Shown: positions 25,863 through 33,919 of the stretch, one piece after another | Layout: every line of letters begins with the position of its first letter | Numbering within the stretch: position 1 is the first letter of the stretch | NCBI RefSeq assembly: GCF_011604685.1 | Contig: NZ_CP050063.1 | Span: 507,001 to 571,000, forward strand | Reading direction: 5' to 3' | From: Spirosoma aureum | GTDB lineage: Bacteria > Bacteroidota > Bacteroidia > Cytophagales > Spirosomataceae | Length of the DNA: 64,000 bases | Program-made: the position numbers and the translations under genes | The notes under the pieces: model-generated | Databases searched by the model: none | Told to the model about the DNA's origin: nothing | The model's input: the letters and a program-made list of their open reading frames with translations, nothing else

Positions 25863-28421
25863 ATGAAAAAACTCGTCCTCCTGATTCTATTGATGTCCGA
25901 GTTGAATGGGCTGGCACAGACCAATGTTTGGAAACCGCAAACCTGGCCTGTATTAAAACGCTACGATCAGCAACATCTCACTCGGATTGCATTGCCATTA
26001 GGTGGTATAGGTACTGGTACTGTATCGCTCGGTGGGCGCGGGCAATTGCAGGATTGGGAAATTATGAACCGGCCAGCAAAGGGCTATAGTACTGTTCTGA
26101 CGGGCAATACCGCTCCATTCTTTGCGATTCATCTGCTGGAGGAAAAGAAAACCAGAGCGCTGCTGGGGCCGCTCGAAGCCCACGAGTACCAACACATGGA
26201 AGGGCGTCCAGTTGATCATCATGGCTTGCCACGTTTTGCGAAAGCCAGTTTTGAGACGGCTTATCCCTTTGGCCAGGTTAGTCTAAGCGATCCTGCTATG
26301 CCCGTTTCCGTGCAGATCAAGGGTTTCAACCCACTCATTCCGGCCGATGCGAATGCCAGTGGTTTACCCATTGCGGTGCTAACGTATCAAGTGACAAATA
26401 CTGGCAATCAGCCTTTAACGGTATCCGTATGTGGTTCCATGCACAATTTTATTGGGCGCGATGGCAGCAAAACCAATAAGTCATGGAAAGGTGAATTGGA
26501 ACCACAGGGCGCTCAAAAAAATCGGAACCAGTTTCGGCAGGGAAATGGCTTTCAGGGAATCTATCTGTACTCCGATGGTGTCGATAAGGCAGACCCTGCT
26601 TGGGGAACAGTTGCCCTAACAACGGCAGAGCCTCGGGGTGTCAGCTATCGCACGTCATCGGTATCGAACGCCTGGGAAAATGCACTACTCGATTTCTGGG
26701 ATGACTTTAGCGATGATGGCAGGCTAACCGAAAAGACTGCTTCGGCGGATGAAGACCCGATGGCTTCGCTGGCGGTGCAAAAGAAAATAGAGCCAAACAA
26801 AACAGAAACATTTACCTTTTTTCTGACCTGGCATTTCCCCAATCGGTTTGCCTGGTCACGCGAGCGGGTAGGGAATTTTTATACGACCCAATACGCCGAT
26901 GCCTGGGCAGTTGCTGACAAGACCATACAATTCATTCCAGCACTTGAGCAGAAAACAATAGCATTCGTTCAGGCACTCCTGCAAAGCGATTACCCGGCAG
27001 AGGTGAAGGAGGCTGCTCTGTTCAATTTAAGTACGCTTCGATCTCAAACCGTATTTCGTACTGACGATGGCCGACTATTTGGGTGGGAAGGCGTTATGGA
27101 TGACATTGGTTCCTGTCATGGGTCGTGTACGCACGTCTGGAACTACGAGCAGGCTACGGCCTTTTTGTTCGGTGATCTGGCCAGAACCATGCGTGATGTC
27201 GAGTTTAATTATGCCCTCGACACAACCGGTTTGATGAGTTTTCGGGTAGGGTTGCCATTGAAACCCGGTTTTGGTGGCGGAGTTGCGGCCGCCGATGGGC
27301 AAATGGGGACAATAATGAAGTTCTACCGTGACTGGCAGCTATCGGGTGATATGAATTTTCTGACCAGAAACTGGCCAAATGTAAAACGGACGCTGGCCTT
27401 TGCCTGGGTGCCGGGAGGTTGGGATGCCGACAAGGACGGTGTTATGGAAGGAGCGCAGCACAACACGATGGATGTGGAGTATTTTGGACCAAATCCACAG
27501 ATGCAGTTCTGGTATCTTGGTGCACTGAAGGCCGCTTCAAAGATGGCCGAAGCCATGAAGGACATTGCTTTTGCCAAAACCTGCGATCAGATTTTCAGAA
27601 TCGGAAGCGCCTGGACCGATGCGAACCTGTTTAACGGCGACTATTACGAACAGCAGGTAATTCCTCCGGCGGGTCAGTTAATCGCCAAAGGCACTTTTTC
27701 CGGATTTAATAAAATACAACAGGAAGATCCGGCGTATCAGTTGGCCAAGGGCTGTCTGGTCGATCAATTGGTTGGCCAGTTTATGGCTCACGTCTGTGAT
27801 TTAGGCTATCTGGTGAAGCCAGAACACGTGCAGGCCACCCTGCAATCGATTCTGAAGTATAATTACCGGTCATCCATGACCGACCACTTCAATAATATGC
27901 GTTCATACGCTCTGGGCGATGAAGCTGCTCTATTGATGGCCAGCTGGCCCAAAGGACGCCCAAAAGTACCATTTCCGTATTTTGCCGAGGTTATGACTGG
28001 CTTTGAATACACGGCTGCTATTGGCATGCTTTATGAAAACCAGACCGAATCGGGTTTGCGCTGCATTCGTAACATTCGGAATCGGTTTGACGGGAGCAAA
28101 CGGAATCCGTTCGACGAAGCCGAATGTGGTCATCATTATGCACGAGCCATGGTGAGCTGGGCGTCAACGCTGGCGTTGAGCGGCTTTCATTATTCGGGGA
28201 TAAGCCAGATGATGAGCTTCACTGATCAGGAAGGCACTTATTTCTGGTCGAATGGATACGCCTGGGGTACGTGCGCCAAGAAAAAAGCAGGAAATCAAGT
28301 GCAGGTAACGCTCCATGTGATGCACGGAGCGTTACCGTTGAAAATGCTACAGGTCGGCAAAAAATCTGTCAATGCCAGGTCTTTGAAAGAAGGCGAATTA
28401 TTTACTGCAACGGTCAACTAG
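25863..28421 (+). CDS. Exported GH116-like (DUF608) glycoside hydrolase
   Basis: About 852 residues from MKKLVLLILLMS; earlier in-frame starts lack a signal peptide. The signal ends LNGLAQ. The N-terminal beta domain has IALPLGGIGTGTVSLGG, and the alpha/alpha barrel holds SCHGSCTHVWNYEQA and HNTMDVEYFGPNPQMQFWY. This is the order of non-lysosomal glucosylceramidase-type enzymes. In characterised members I recall the nucleophile Glu sitting in an FNELYFL-like context; here the segment is FNLSTLRSQ, so a different residue or specificity is possible. The C-terminus ends in a small beta part. The stop converges on PPK2 with 12 bp between them. Location is likely periplasmic. Confidence 0.85.
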   Translation: MKKLVLLILLMSELNGLAQTNVWKPQTWPVLKRYDQQHLTRIALPLGGIGTGTVSLGGRGQLQDWEIMNRPAKGYSTVLTGNTAPFFAIHLLEEKKTRALLGPLEAHEYQHMEGRPVDHHGLPRFAKASFETAYPFGQVSLSDPAMPVSVQIKGFNPLIPADANASGLPIAVLTYQVTNTGNQPLTVSVCGSMHNFIGRDGSKTNKSWKGELEPQGAQKNRNQFRQGNGFQGIYLYSDGVDKADPAWGTVALTTAEPRGVSYRTSSVSNAWENALLDFWDDFSDDGRLTEKTASADEDPMASLAVQKKIEPNKTETFTFFLTWHFPNRFAWSRERVGNFYTTQYADAWAVADKTIQFIPALEQKTIAFVQALLQSDYPAEVKEAALFNLSTLRSQTVFRTDDGRLFGWEGVMDDIGSCHGSCTHVWNYEQATAFLFGDLARTMRDVEFNYALDTTGLMSFRVGLPLKPGFGGGVAAADGQMGTIMKFYRDWQLSGDMNFLTRNWPNVKRTLAFAWVPGGWDADKDGVMEGAQHNTMDVEYFGPNPQMQFWYLGALKAASKMAEAMKDIAFAKTCDQIFRIGSAWTDANLFNGDYYEQQVIPPAGQLIAKGTFSGFNKIQQEDPAYQLAKGCLVDQLVGQFMAHVCDLGYLVKPEHVQATLQSILKYNYRSSMTDHFNNMRSYALGDEAALLMASWPKGRPKVPFPYFAEVMTGFEYTAAIGMLYENQTESGLRCIRNIRNRFDGSKRNPFDEAECGHHYARAMVSWASTLALSGFHYSGISQMMSFTDQEGTYFWSNGYAWGTCAKKKAGNQVQVTLHVMHGALPLKMLQVGKKSVNARSLKEGELFTATVN

Positions 28422-28433
28422 TTCACTCAATCC

Positions 28434-29336
28434 CTAATTATTCTGCTTCTGGATGACTGGAATTAGTTTCTGCAACTCCTTGAAGCGGGCTTCGTCGGGT
28501 GCCGGATCCGCAATGGGAAGCTTTTTTAATTCATCGATCAAAATGCTGCCGACGATCAGGCGCATGTTCTTTTTGTCGTCGGCAGGAATGACGTACCAGG
28601 GCGAATTATCGGTGGCTGTTTCATTGATGCACGTTTCGTATGCATCCTGATAATCGTCCCAGAAATCCCTTTCCTTAACATCGCCCTCTTCAAATTTCCA
28701 GTTTTTTTCTGGATCCTGAATCCGGGCGATGAGTCGATCTGCCTGTTCTTTTTTGGAAATATGCAGGTAAAATTTAACGGTCGGAAAACCATTTCGATAC
28801 AAGTACTTTTCCATATCGCGAATGGCCTCAAATCGTTGCTTGAACAATTTGTCTATGTCAGCAGTGGCTTTTTCAGGTAGACGCTGACTTTGGGTTAAAA
28901 TTTCCGGATGAACCTTCGTTACCAGCACTTCTTCGTAATACGAGCGATTAAAAATTCCGATTGTACCTCGCTCAGGAAGATCACGCCAGCTGCGCCATAG
29001 AAAATCATGGTCTAGTTCCTGATCGGTTGGGCGTTTGAACGACGATATATGCACACCTACTGGGTTCGTGCCCGTAAAAACGTGCTGAATGGTGCCATCT
29101 TTACCGGCAGCGTCAAGCGCCTGAAAGACAACAATTAGCCCATAATGATTATGAATGTACATACGCTCCTGCCATTTATCAATTTCTTCGGCCTGCTGGC
29201 GGAGCAACGCCTGATAATGAACGTCATCTTCGTAAAGATCATCAACTTTAGTTGGGGCTTTTTTAATCTTGAACGGTTTGTCGCCGTCGTAGCGGAAGCG
29301 GTCGGTATCTAAATCTTTCACAGGATATGGGCGCAA
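28434..29336 (-). CDS. ppk2: Polyphosphate kinase 2 family protein
   Basis: A 300-residue cytoplasmic kinase of the PPK2 family, which moves phosphate between polyphosphate and nucleotides. The Walker A loop is QALDAAGKDGT (about 72-82). Other family marks are NRSYYEEVLV, a lid segment PEKNWKFEEGDVKERD and SPWYVIPADDK. Length and single kinase domain fit the class that uses polyphosphate to phosphorylate AMP or ADP, but the sequence does not fix direction or nucleotide. It is convergent with the GH116 gene and divergent from msrA across 154 bp, which holds both promoters. Confidence 0.9.
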   Translation of the reverse strand: MRPYPVKDLDTDRFRYDGDKPFKIKKAPTKVDDLYEDDVHYQALLRQQAEEIDKWQERMYIHNHYGLIVVFQALDAAGKDGTIQHVFTGTNPVGVHISSFKRPTDQELDHDFLWRSWRDLPERGTIGIFNRSYYEEVLVTKVHPEILTQSQRLPEKATADIDKLFKQRFEAIRDMEKYLYRNGFPTVKFYLHISKKEQADRLIARIQDPEKNWKFEEGDVKERDFWDDYQDAYETCINETATDNSPWYVIPADDKKNMRLIVGSILIDELKKLPIADPAPDEARFKELQKLIPVIQKQNN

Positions 29337-29490
29337 ACTTTACGCGAGTCAGTTACGTTACTAATACAGCTAACAACCAGAATTTCATGTAATGGTTGTC
29401 AGCTATTTCTACAACTGGTGTTGCCTGGCCAAATATACCTGCGAGAGCAGCTATACGCAAAGCCAACAGCCTTGATTAAGCACCCTACGT

Positions 29491-30060
29491 ATGACAACAA
29501 ATCAATCAAAGAACCTCGAAAAAGCTACATTTGGTACGGGCTGTTTCTGGTGTACAGAAGCGATGTATAATTCGCTGGATGGCGTTATTTCTGCCATTTC
29601 GGGGTATGAAGGCGGTCCCAAACCTAATCCGACCTATAAAGAAGTCTGCACCGGAACAACTGGTCACGCTGAATGCGTTGAGGTTACGTTCGATCCATCG
29701 AAAATCACCTATCAGGAGTTGCTGGAAGCGTTCTTCCGCAGTCATGATCCAACCACACTGAACCGTCAGGGCGCCGATGTTGGAACGCAGTATCGCTCGG
29801 TAATTTTCTACCATAACGATGTGCAGAAACAATTGGCCGAAACGGCTAAAGCCGAGTTGAACAAAGCCGAGGCTTACGCTAATCCGATCGTAACGGAAAT
29901 TAGCCCAGCCAGCACGTTTTATGAAGCTGAAGCGTATCATCAAAACTACTTCGTCAAAAACCCGGATCAGGGTTATTGTGCGTTTGTGATCGCTCCTAAA
30001 CTCGATAAGTTCAAAAAAGTGTTTAAGGAGAAATTGAAAGCACAAAATACACTCGTATAA
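29491..30060 (+). CDS. msrA: Peptide methionine-S-sulfoxide reductase MsrA
   Basis: A 189-residue cytoplasmic enzyme that reduces the S form of methionine sulfoxide in proteins and restores activity after oxidative damage. The catalytic motif GTGCFWCTEA carries the active Cys and a second Cys three residues on. GYEGGPKPNPTYKEVCTG and FRSHDPTTLNRQGADVGTQYRS are diagnostic, as is AYHQNYF near the C-terminus. There is no fused MsrB domain. A stem with a U-tract follows the stop by 16 bp. It stands alone, divergent from ppk2. Confidence 0.96.
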   Translation: MTTNQSKNLEKATFGTGCFWCTEAMYNSLDGVISAISGYEGGPKPNPTYKEVCTGTTGHAECVEVTFDPSKITYQELLEAFFRSHDPTTLNRQGADVGTQYRSVIFYHNDVQKQLAETAKAELNKAEAYANPIVTEISPASTFYEAEAYHQNYFVKNPDQGYCAFVIAPKLDKFKKVFKEKLKAQNTLV

Positions 30061-30076
30061 ACGAATAGTAAACTTT

Positions 30077-30108
30077 AAAACGTCCATAGAGATGATCTGT
30101 GGACGTTT
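30077..30108 (+). terminator. Terminator of msrA
   Basis: AAAACGTCCATAG (30077-30089) pairs with CTGTGGACGTTTT (30096-30108) with one G-T pair, followed by more T residues. Confidence 0.8.
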
Positions 30109-30715
30109 TTTCTTTTGTTCACCAAAATAGATCACTGATTCATTTTGTTCTAATTTTTGCCCCCGATCCGATCTACATCCTCCGATGTACAGATTAGGCA
30201 ACCTACAGGAACGGAAGCCCTCTGCAGGATAGGCACCAGTACCAGTAGTAGTGATTATTAAATTGTGCTTATCTGGACTTCTATCCATTTATTCGGCATA
30301 ATTGAGTACTTTCAAATCGATGCAATGCTCAAATTACGCCGGATGTCGGCTTGTTCTTTCGGACTCATGGTAATGACAAGTTAAAGAATCGAATCGATTA
30401 CATGTCAACCGAAGTCCTGATTTCCACAAGGTATTGGTTGAACAGAAACGATTCCACAGAGTGGCTTTTCCAGAGTTGTTCTATTGGTCACTCATCGGGA
30501 TCATTGGCTCCAAAATAGTATAAGAGAGTAGCTCATCAGTCTAAGCTTACAGCCACACGATGATCATTAATAGCATCCAGGCAGCAAGTGTCATCACGTT
30601 CGTCTATAATTGGCGGATGAAACCCAAACCAGATAGGGCTTACCGACCTCGAGTAATGTCTTTATTGAGATTAGATTGTAAGAATTGACAGGATACTACA
30701 CTTTATTGGCTAGCG
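30109..30715. other. 607-bp gap, no gene seen
   Basis: No frame with convincing coding character was found on either strand. The minus-strand frame reaching into msrA is a shadow. No repeats or strong hairpins were seen. Confidence 0.4.
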
Positions 30716-30895
30716 ATGAAACACCTTCTCTATATCTTCCTGTTGCTTCCCATACGGAGCCTGGGCCAGCCCAAATACATCTCTCTGGTTCGTTTCGATA
30801 CCTTGATTTGTCAATACACCATCTCTATTCAGATCTCCCTCACATTCTTCCTATCCGTGATGGTAGGAACGATAGGGAGACTTCTTTACCAATAA
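30716..30895 (+). CDS. Small exported protein or truncated gene (59 residues)
   Basis: The frame opens MKHLLYIFLLLPIRSLGQ, a good signal peptide with a typical LGQ cleavage end, followed by PKYISLVRFDT. It stops after 59 residues (TAA at 30893). The mature part is short and turns hydrophobic (SLTFFLSVMVG), which is unusual for a secreted peptide, so a frameshifted remnant of a longer exported-protein gene is as likely as a real small gene. No family is recognised. Confidence 0.35.
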   Translation: MKHLLYIFLLLPIRSLGQPKYISLVRFDTLICQYTISIQISLTFFLSVMVGTIGRLLYQ

Positions 30896-31126
30896 GTTCC
30901 TTAGCTACTAAGGAGATATGGATTTATGCATTGACTTATTAAATCGCGCCAGTTCAGTACTGGCTGCTGGAGCCGCAACCCTATTACATAATAATTAAAA
31001 AAAGTGACTCCGTGCTTTTCAAGTACTCTAAATAGGTGAAATAAGGCCTTCATTCATGAAATGGATGGCTAAAACTGGCAGGGACAAGAGTAGCCAGTTG
31101 CAACGAATCACCTATCGAGTTACACT

Positions 31127-31450
31127 ATGAAAAGTTGGTATACGCCAATAAACGGAGTCCGAAACGAATACGGCACCCGTCAGATTGGCATCAGGCAGGA
31201 CTTCATCGGCAAACAGCTCTTTTCGATCAAGATATTTGAGCAAATCCCCGGCCGTGAGCTCGATTCAAAAGAAGGCTATAACAAAGTGCTTATCAAGGCT
31301 GTTCTTATGCCCTTTACTTATGTGTTGATGCTCTCCGAAGAGTTTCAACGGCAGACACCTGCTGAATTGATCTGGACATATGTGGCCCAGAAAGTGGTTC
31401 ACGAAATACGATACGCAGGGTTAGGTGAGCACTTGATCTCTAGTTCATAG
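31127..31450 (+). CDS. Hypothetical protein, 107 residues
   Basis: It opens MKSWYTPINGVRNEYG and shows balanced composition, with a helical C-terminal half (LIWTYVAQKVVHEI). No signal peptide, membrane helix or motif was recognised. The region around it is gene-poor and holds several other short genes, which suggests an accessory stretch. Coding is supported mainly by length, composition and the clean start. Confidence 0.55.
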   Translation: MKSWYTPINGVRNEYGTRQIGIRQDFIGKQLFSIKIFEQIPGRELDSKEGYNKVLIKAVLMPFTYVLMLSEEFQRQTPAELIWTYVAQKVVHEIRYAGLGEHLISSS

Positions 31451-31639
31451 AAAATCCAATACCTTACTATGGTCCCCCACAACAGGCACATTAGAGATCC
31501 TGCACTCATCAAAAATTATGCAGAGTCAGTCAAGGCGGTAATAAATCGAATAATTGGCCAGGCGATACCAGTAGCTTTATAGAGCAGTAGTCCGTAACGG
31601 GTTTCGTGTAATTCGCCCCTCCTGATGTATCATTTCCCC

Positions 31640-31777
31640 TCATTTACGCTTCTTGAGAAGATACCAGACAGCAATTACTGTCAGCACTAGCCCGGCAAGA
31701 GGTATTAGAAAACTGCCTTTATAAATTACCCCGTAATAATCTCCAGGAAGCGGTTCCTCGTCTATTGTTACATTCAT
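31640..31777 (-). CDS. Single-helix small membrane protein (45 residues)
   Basis: A short frame from ATG at 31775-31777 to TGA at 31640. The N-terminus is acidic (MNVTIDEEPLPGD), the middle is one clear membrane helix (FLIPLAGLVLTVIAVWYLL) and the end is KKRK, so the charge pattern fits an N-out, C-in inner-membrane peptide. It is too small for family recognition. The coding call rests on this membrane topology and the good start. Confidence 0.5.
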   Translation of the reverse strand: MNVTIDEEPLPGDYYGVIYKGSFLIPLAGLVLTVIAVWYLLKKRK

Positions 31778-31951
31778 AGATTAGACATTTAGGCTGGTAA
31801 ACACCTCTAGTTATCCATTCCGCCGATCACATGCAATCCACTTTACTTTCCGGTTACGGGTATAAAGACGTCCGGTTACCAATGTAATGCACCGATTGAC
31901 TATTCGTTAATAATTTCCTATTCTTACCAACCGCATACAAGTACCATCGGA

Positions 31952-32149
31952 ATGAACGTGACTGATTACGTAACCTACCCGTTCCTTACTTACTTAGATC
32001 CCCAATTAATCGATCTGCCTGCCGATTTCTTTCAGTATACTCAGATTGGGTTAGATGAACGAAGTACGTTTGTACACATTGCCATTGAATGCTCATCCGA
32101 AGGCTGGCAGTGGTACCAACAGGTAACGAAAGAATATAATAGGGTGTAA
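31952..32149 (+). CDS. Hypothetical protein, 65 residues
   Basis: A small soluble-looking protein (MNVTDYVTYPFLTYLD, ending VTKEYNRV) with acidic, aromatic composition. No motif is recognised. It ends 12 bp before a perfect 16-bp palindrome that may serve as its terminator. It is an orphan in an accessory stretch. Confidence 0.5.
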   Translation: MNVTDYVTYPFLTYLDPQLIDLPADFFQYTQIGLDERSTFVHIAIECSSEGWQWYQQVTKEYNRV

Positions 32150-32161
32150 TAAATTTTTATG

Positions 32162-32177
32162 GGCTCAACGTTGAGCC
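32162..32177. repeat. Perfect 16-bp palindrome
   Basis: GGCTCAACGTTGAGCC reads the same on both strands. It lies just after a short gene and before the 175-bp repeat element, and could be a terminator hairpin or a binding site. Confidence 0.45.
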
Positions 32178-32230
32178 GATTGGTTACTTACAGGTTCGCC
32201 CAGCCATTGCCTCCTAAGTGCAGAAAAGGT

Positions 32231-32408
32231 CAACGTATGCGGGAAACGTTCGGTGCAGAGAGCATTAACTCCCGATGGGTATGTACCTCTTGGTAAGTAA
32301 TTGTTAGAGCGGCTATACCCTGTAGCTGGGCACGGTCCTTTTCTGGGTCTAAATGGCTTAAAAAGCTGGGTTAGACGTGAACGCCCGGTTTCGATGAGAT
32401 CGGGCGTT
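32231..32408 (+). repeat. 175-bp intergenic repeat, copy 1
   Basis: It is similar along its whole length to 40673-40846. Blocks shared are CAACGTATG, CCCGATGGGTAT, TGGTAAGT, TTGTTAGAGCG, TTTCTGGG and GGTTTCGATGAGATCGGGCG. It ends in a terminator-like hairpin (32380-32387 with 32401-32408). The inner part can also fold into short stems. No coding frame is shared, so a non-coding RNA or a mobile intergenic element is likely. Confidence 0.65.
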
Positions 32409-32701
32409 CATATATCCGTTCGTTTTTTAGTCGATGCATGCTGTGTTTCATTGTGCAGGTCACTAGTCGGACTCGTTTTGTTTAGGCATTAGCTCTTTCG
32501 CGACATTCATCCTTATTCAGGGAGCCATCCAGAAATCAACCATCTAGCCGAGATTCACTGTTTTATTTACATTTATAGTTGGTTTGATCTACGCATTTTT
32601 TAACGACTATGAGCTTGGGGCCTGGAGTTACTGGTCAATTCATTAACCCGTATGTCGAACCCTTAGACCTTTGACCCAAAAACTGGTTACAATAATACAG
32701 T

Positions 32702-33715
32702 ATGAAACAATATCGATTTATAGTGCCGATTGGCCTTAGCCTTCTTCTGATGTTGAGTAGCGGCTGGCTGCATCCAAATGTCGTTGATGAAAAAGAACCT
32801 CGCAAGATGATGTACGGCGATCGCTCCCGACTGGGCCGACCGTATGCCAAAGATCCGCACGTGGTAAAATTCAAAGGCCGTTATCTGATGTATTTTTCGG
32901 TACCGGCCTATACTGATTCGAACGGGGTAAAACAGGGTTGGGGCATTGGCATTGCGGAAAGCCGGAATCTGATCGACTGGCAAAAAATTGCGGAAATTCC
33001 GCCCGTTGCCGACTATGAAAGAGCGGGCATCTGCGCGCCCGGTGCTTTGCTGAAGGATGGACAAGTCCACCTGTTTTACCAGACATACGGGGGAGGGCCT
33101 AAAGATGCCATCTGCCATGCATGGTCGGAAGATGGCATCCACTTCAAGCGCAATGAAACAAACCCAATTTTCCGCCCGACGGGTTTGTGGAACTGCGGTC
33201 GGGCGATTGATGCCGAAGTGTATCGGTTTAAAAACCAGTATTTTCTCTACTTTGCTACCCGTGATCCGGCGTATAAAACCCAGATTCTGGGCGTAGCTGC
33301 AACCCCGTTGACAACCTCCTTTAATCGGAACGAATGGAAACAACTCTCCATCGACGGCCCGATTCTAAAGCCGGAACTCGCCTGGGAAGGCGAGTGTATT
33401 GAAGGCGCTTCGGTGATCGAGCGCCAGGGAGAGCTAGTGATGTTTTATGCGGGTGCCTACAATAACTGGCCGCAGCAGATCGGCATCGCACACAGTAAGG
33501 ACGGCCTGCACTGGGAGCGAATGCAGACAGAACCTTTTCTGAAAAATGGTATGCCGGGCAGTTGGAATGCCAGTGAATCGGGTCACCCGCACATTTTTGA
33601 AGACCATAACCGACAAACCTATTTATTTTATCAGGGCAATAATGATAAAGGCCGCACCTGGCTATTATCCAATGAAAAACTGACCTGGCAGGGAGCCCTC
33701 CCGCTCCTACAGTAG
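32702..33715 (+). CDS. Exported GH43-like glycoside hydrolase
   Basis: A 337-residue protein with a signal peptide (MKQYRFIVPIGLSLLL to about residue 25). The rest shows the five-bladed propeller pattern of family 43-type enzymes, which act on arabinan, xylan or related glycans: YAKDPHVVKFKGRYLMYFS, ERAGICAPGALLKDGQVHLFYQ, RAIDAEVYRFKNQYFLYF, ECIEGASVIE and SGHPHIFED. Candidate catalytic acids are the Asp in KDPH, the Asp in AIDAEV and the Glu in CIEGAS. Substrate is unknown. It stands as a single gene, with a possible link to the other carbohydrate genes in the window. Confidence 0.82.
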   Translation: MKQYRFIVPIGLSLLLMLSSGWLHPNVVDEKEPRKMMYGDRSRLGRPYAKDPHVVKFKGRYLMYFSVPAYTDSNGVKQGWGIGIAESRNLIDWQKIAEIPPVADYERAGICAPGALLKDGQVHLFYQTYGGGPKDAICHAWSEDGIHFKRNETNPIFRPTGLWNCGRAIDAEVYRFKNQYFLYFATRDPAYKTQILGVAATPLTTSFNRNEWKQLSIDGPILKPELAWEGECIEGASVIERQGELVMFYAGAYNNWPQQIGIAHSKDGLHWERMQTEPFLKNGMPGSWNASESGHPHIFEDHNRQTYLFYQGNNDKGRTWLLSNEKLTWQGALPLLQ

Positions 33716-33725
33716 ATTAACGTGA

Positions 33726-33875
33726 ATGGTGGTTATAGATGTTGTTACGACAATTGGACTTGGTTTCGGTGCTTTTGGCGGGGCGGCCATTGCGGTCTCT
33801 TTCATCGCAATGGCCTGGTTGGTCAGGGAACGTCAATCACAGCATGGAATGTGCGCTCATCAATCAGTAAAATAG
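33726..33875 (+). CDS. Single-helix small membrane protein (49 residues)
   Basis: The frame starts at ATG 33726, ten bases after the GH43-like stop, and ends at TAG 33873-33875. A glycine-rich helix (TTIGLGFGAFGGAAIAV then SFIAMAWLV) is followed by RERQSQHG. The position right behind the GH43-like gene suggests co-transcription. No family is known to me; coding is supported by topology and spacing only. Confidence 0.5.
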   Translation: MVVIDVVTTIGLGFGAFGGAAIAVSFIAMAWLVRERQSQHGMCAHQSVK

Positions 33876-33919
33876 ACTTAGCCTAACCTGTAAAATTAAC
33901 TTCATTTTTGTCAAAATTT

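Noticed and set aside
29506..30288. 260-codon open frame on the minus strand across msrA
   Set aside because: It is antisense to a certain msrA gene, and its composition is that of a shadow frame.
32290..32346. tRNA-like segment (GTTAGAGC-like D arm and a possible anticodon stem) inside the 175-bp repeat
   Set aside because: No T-loop GTTC motif and no acceptor stem; copy 2 does not keep the anticodon-type stem.
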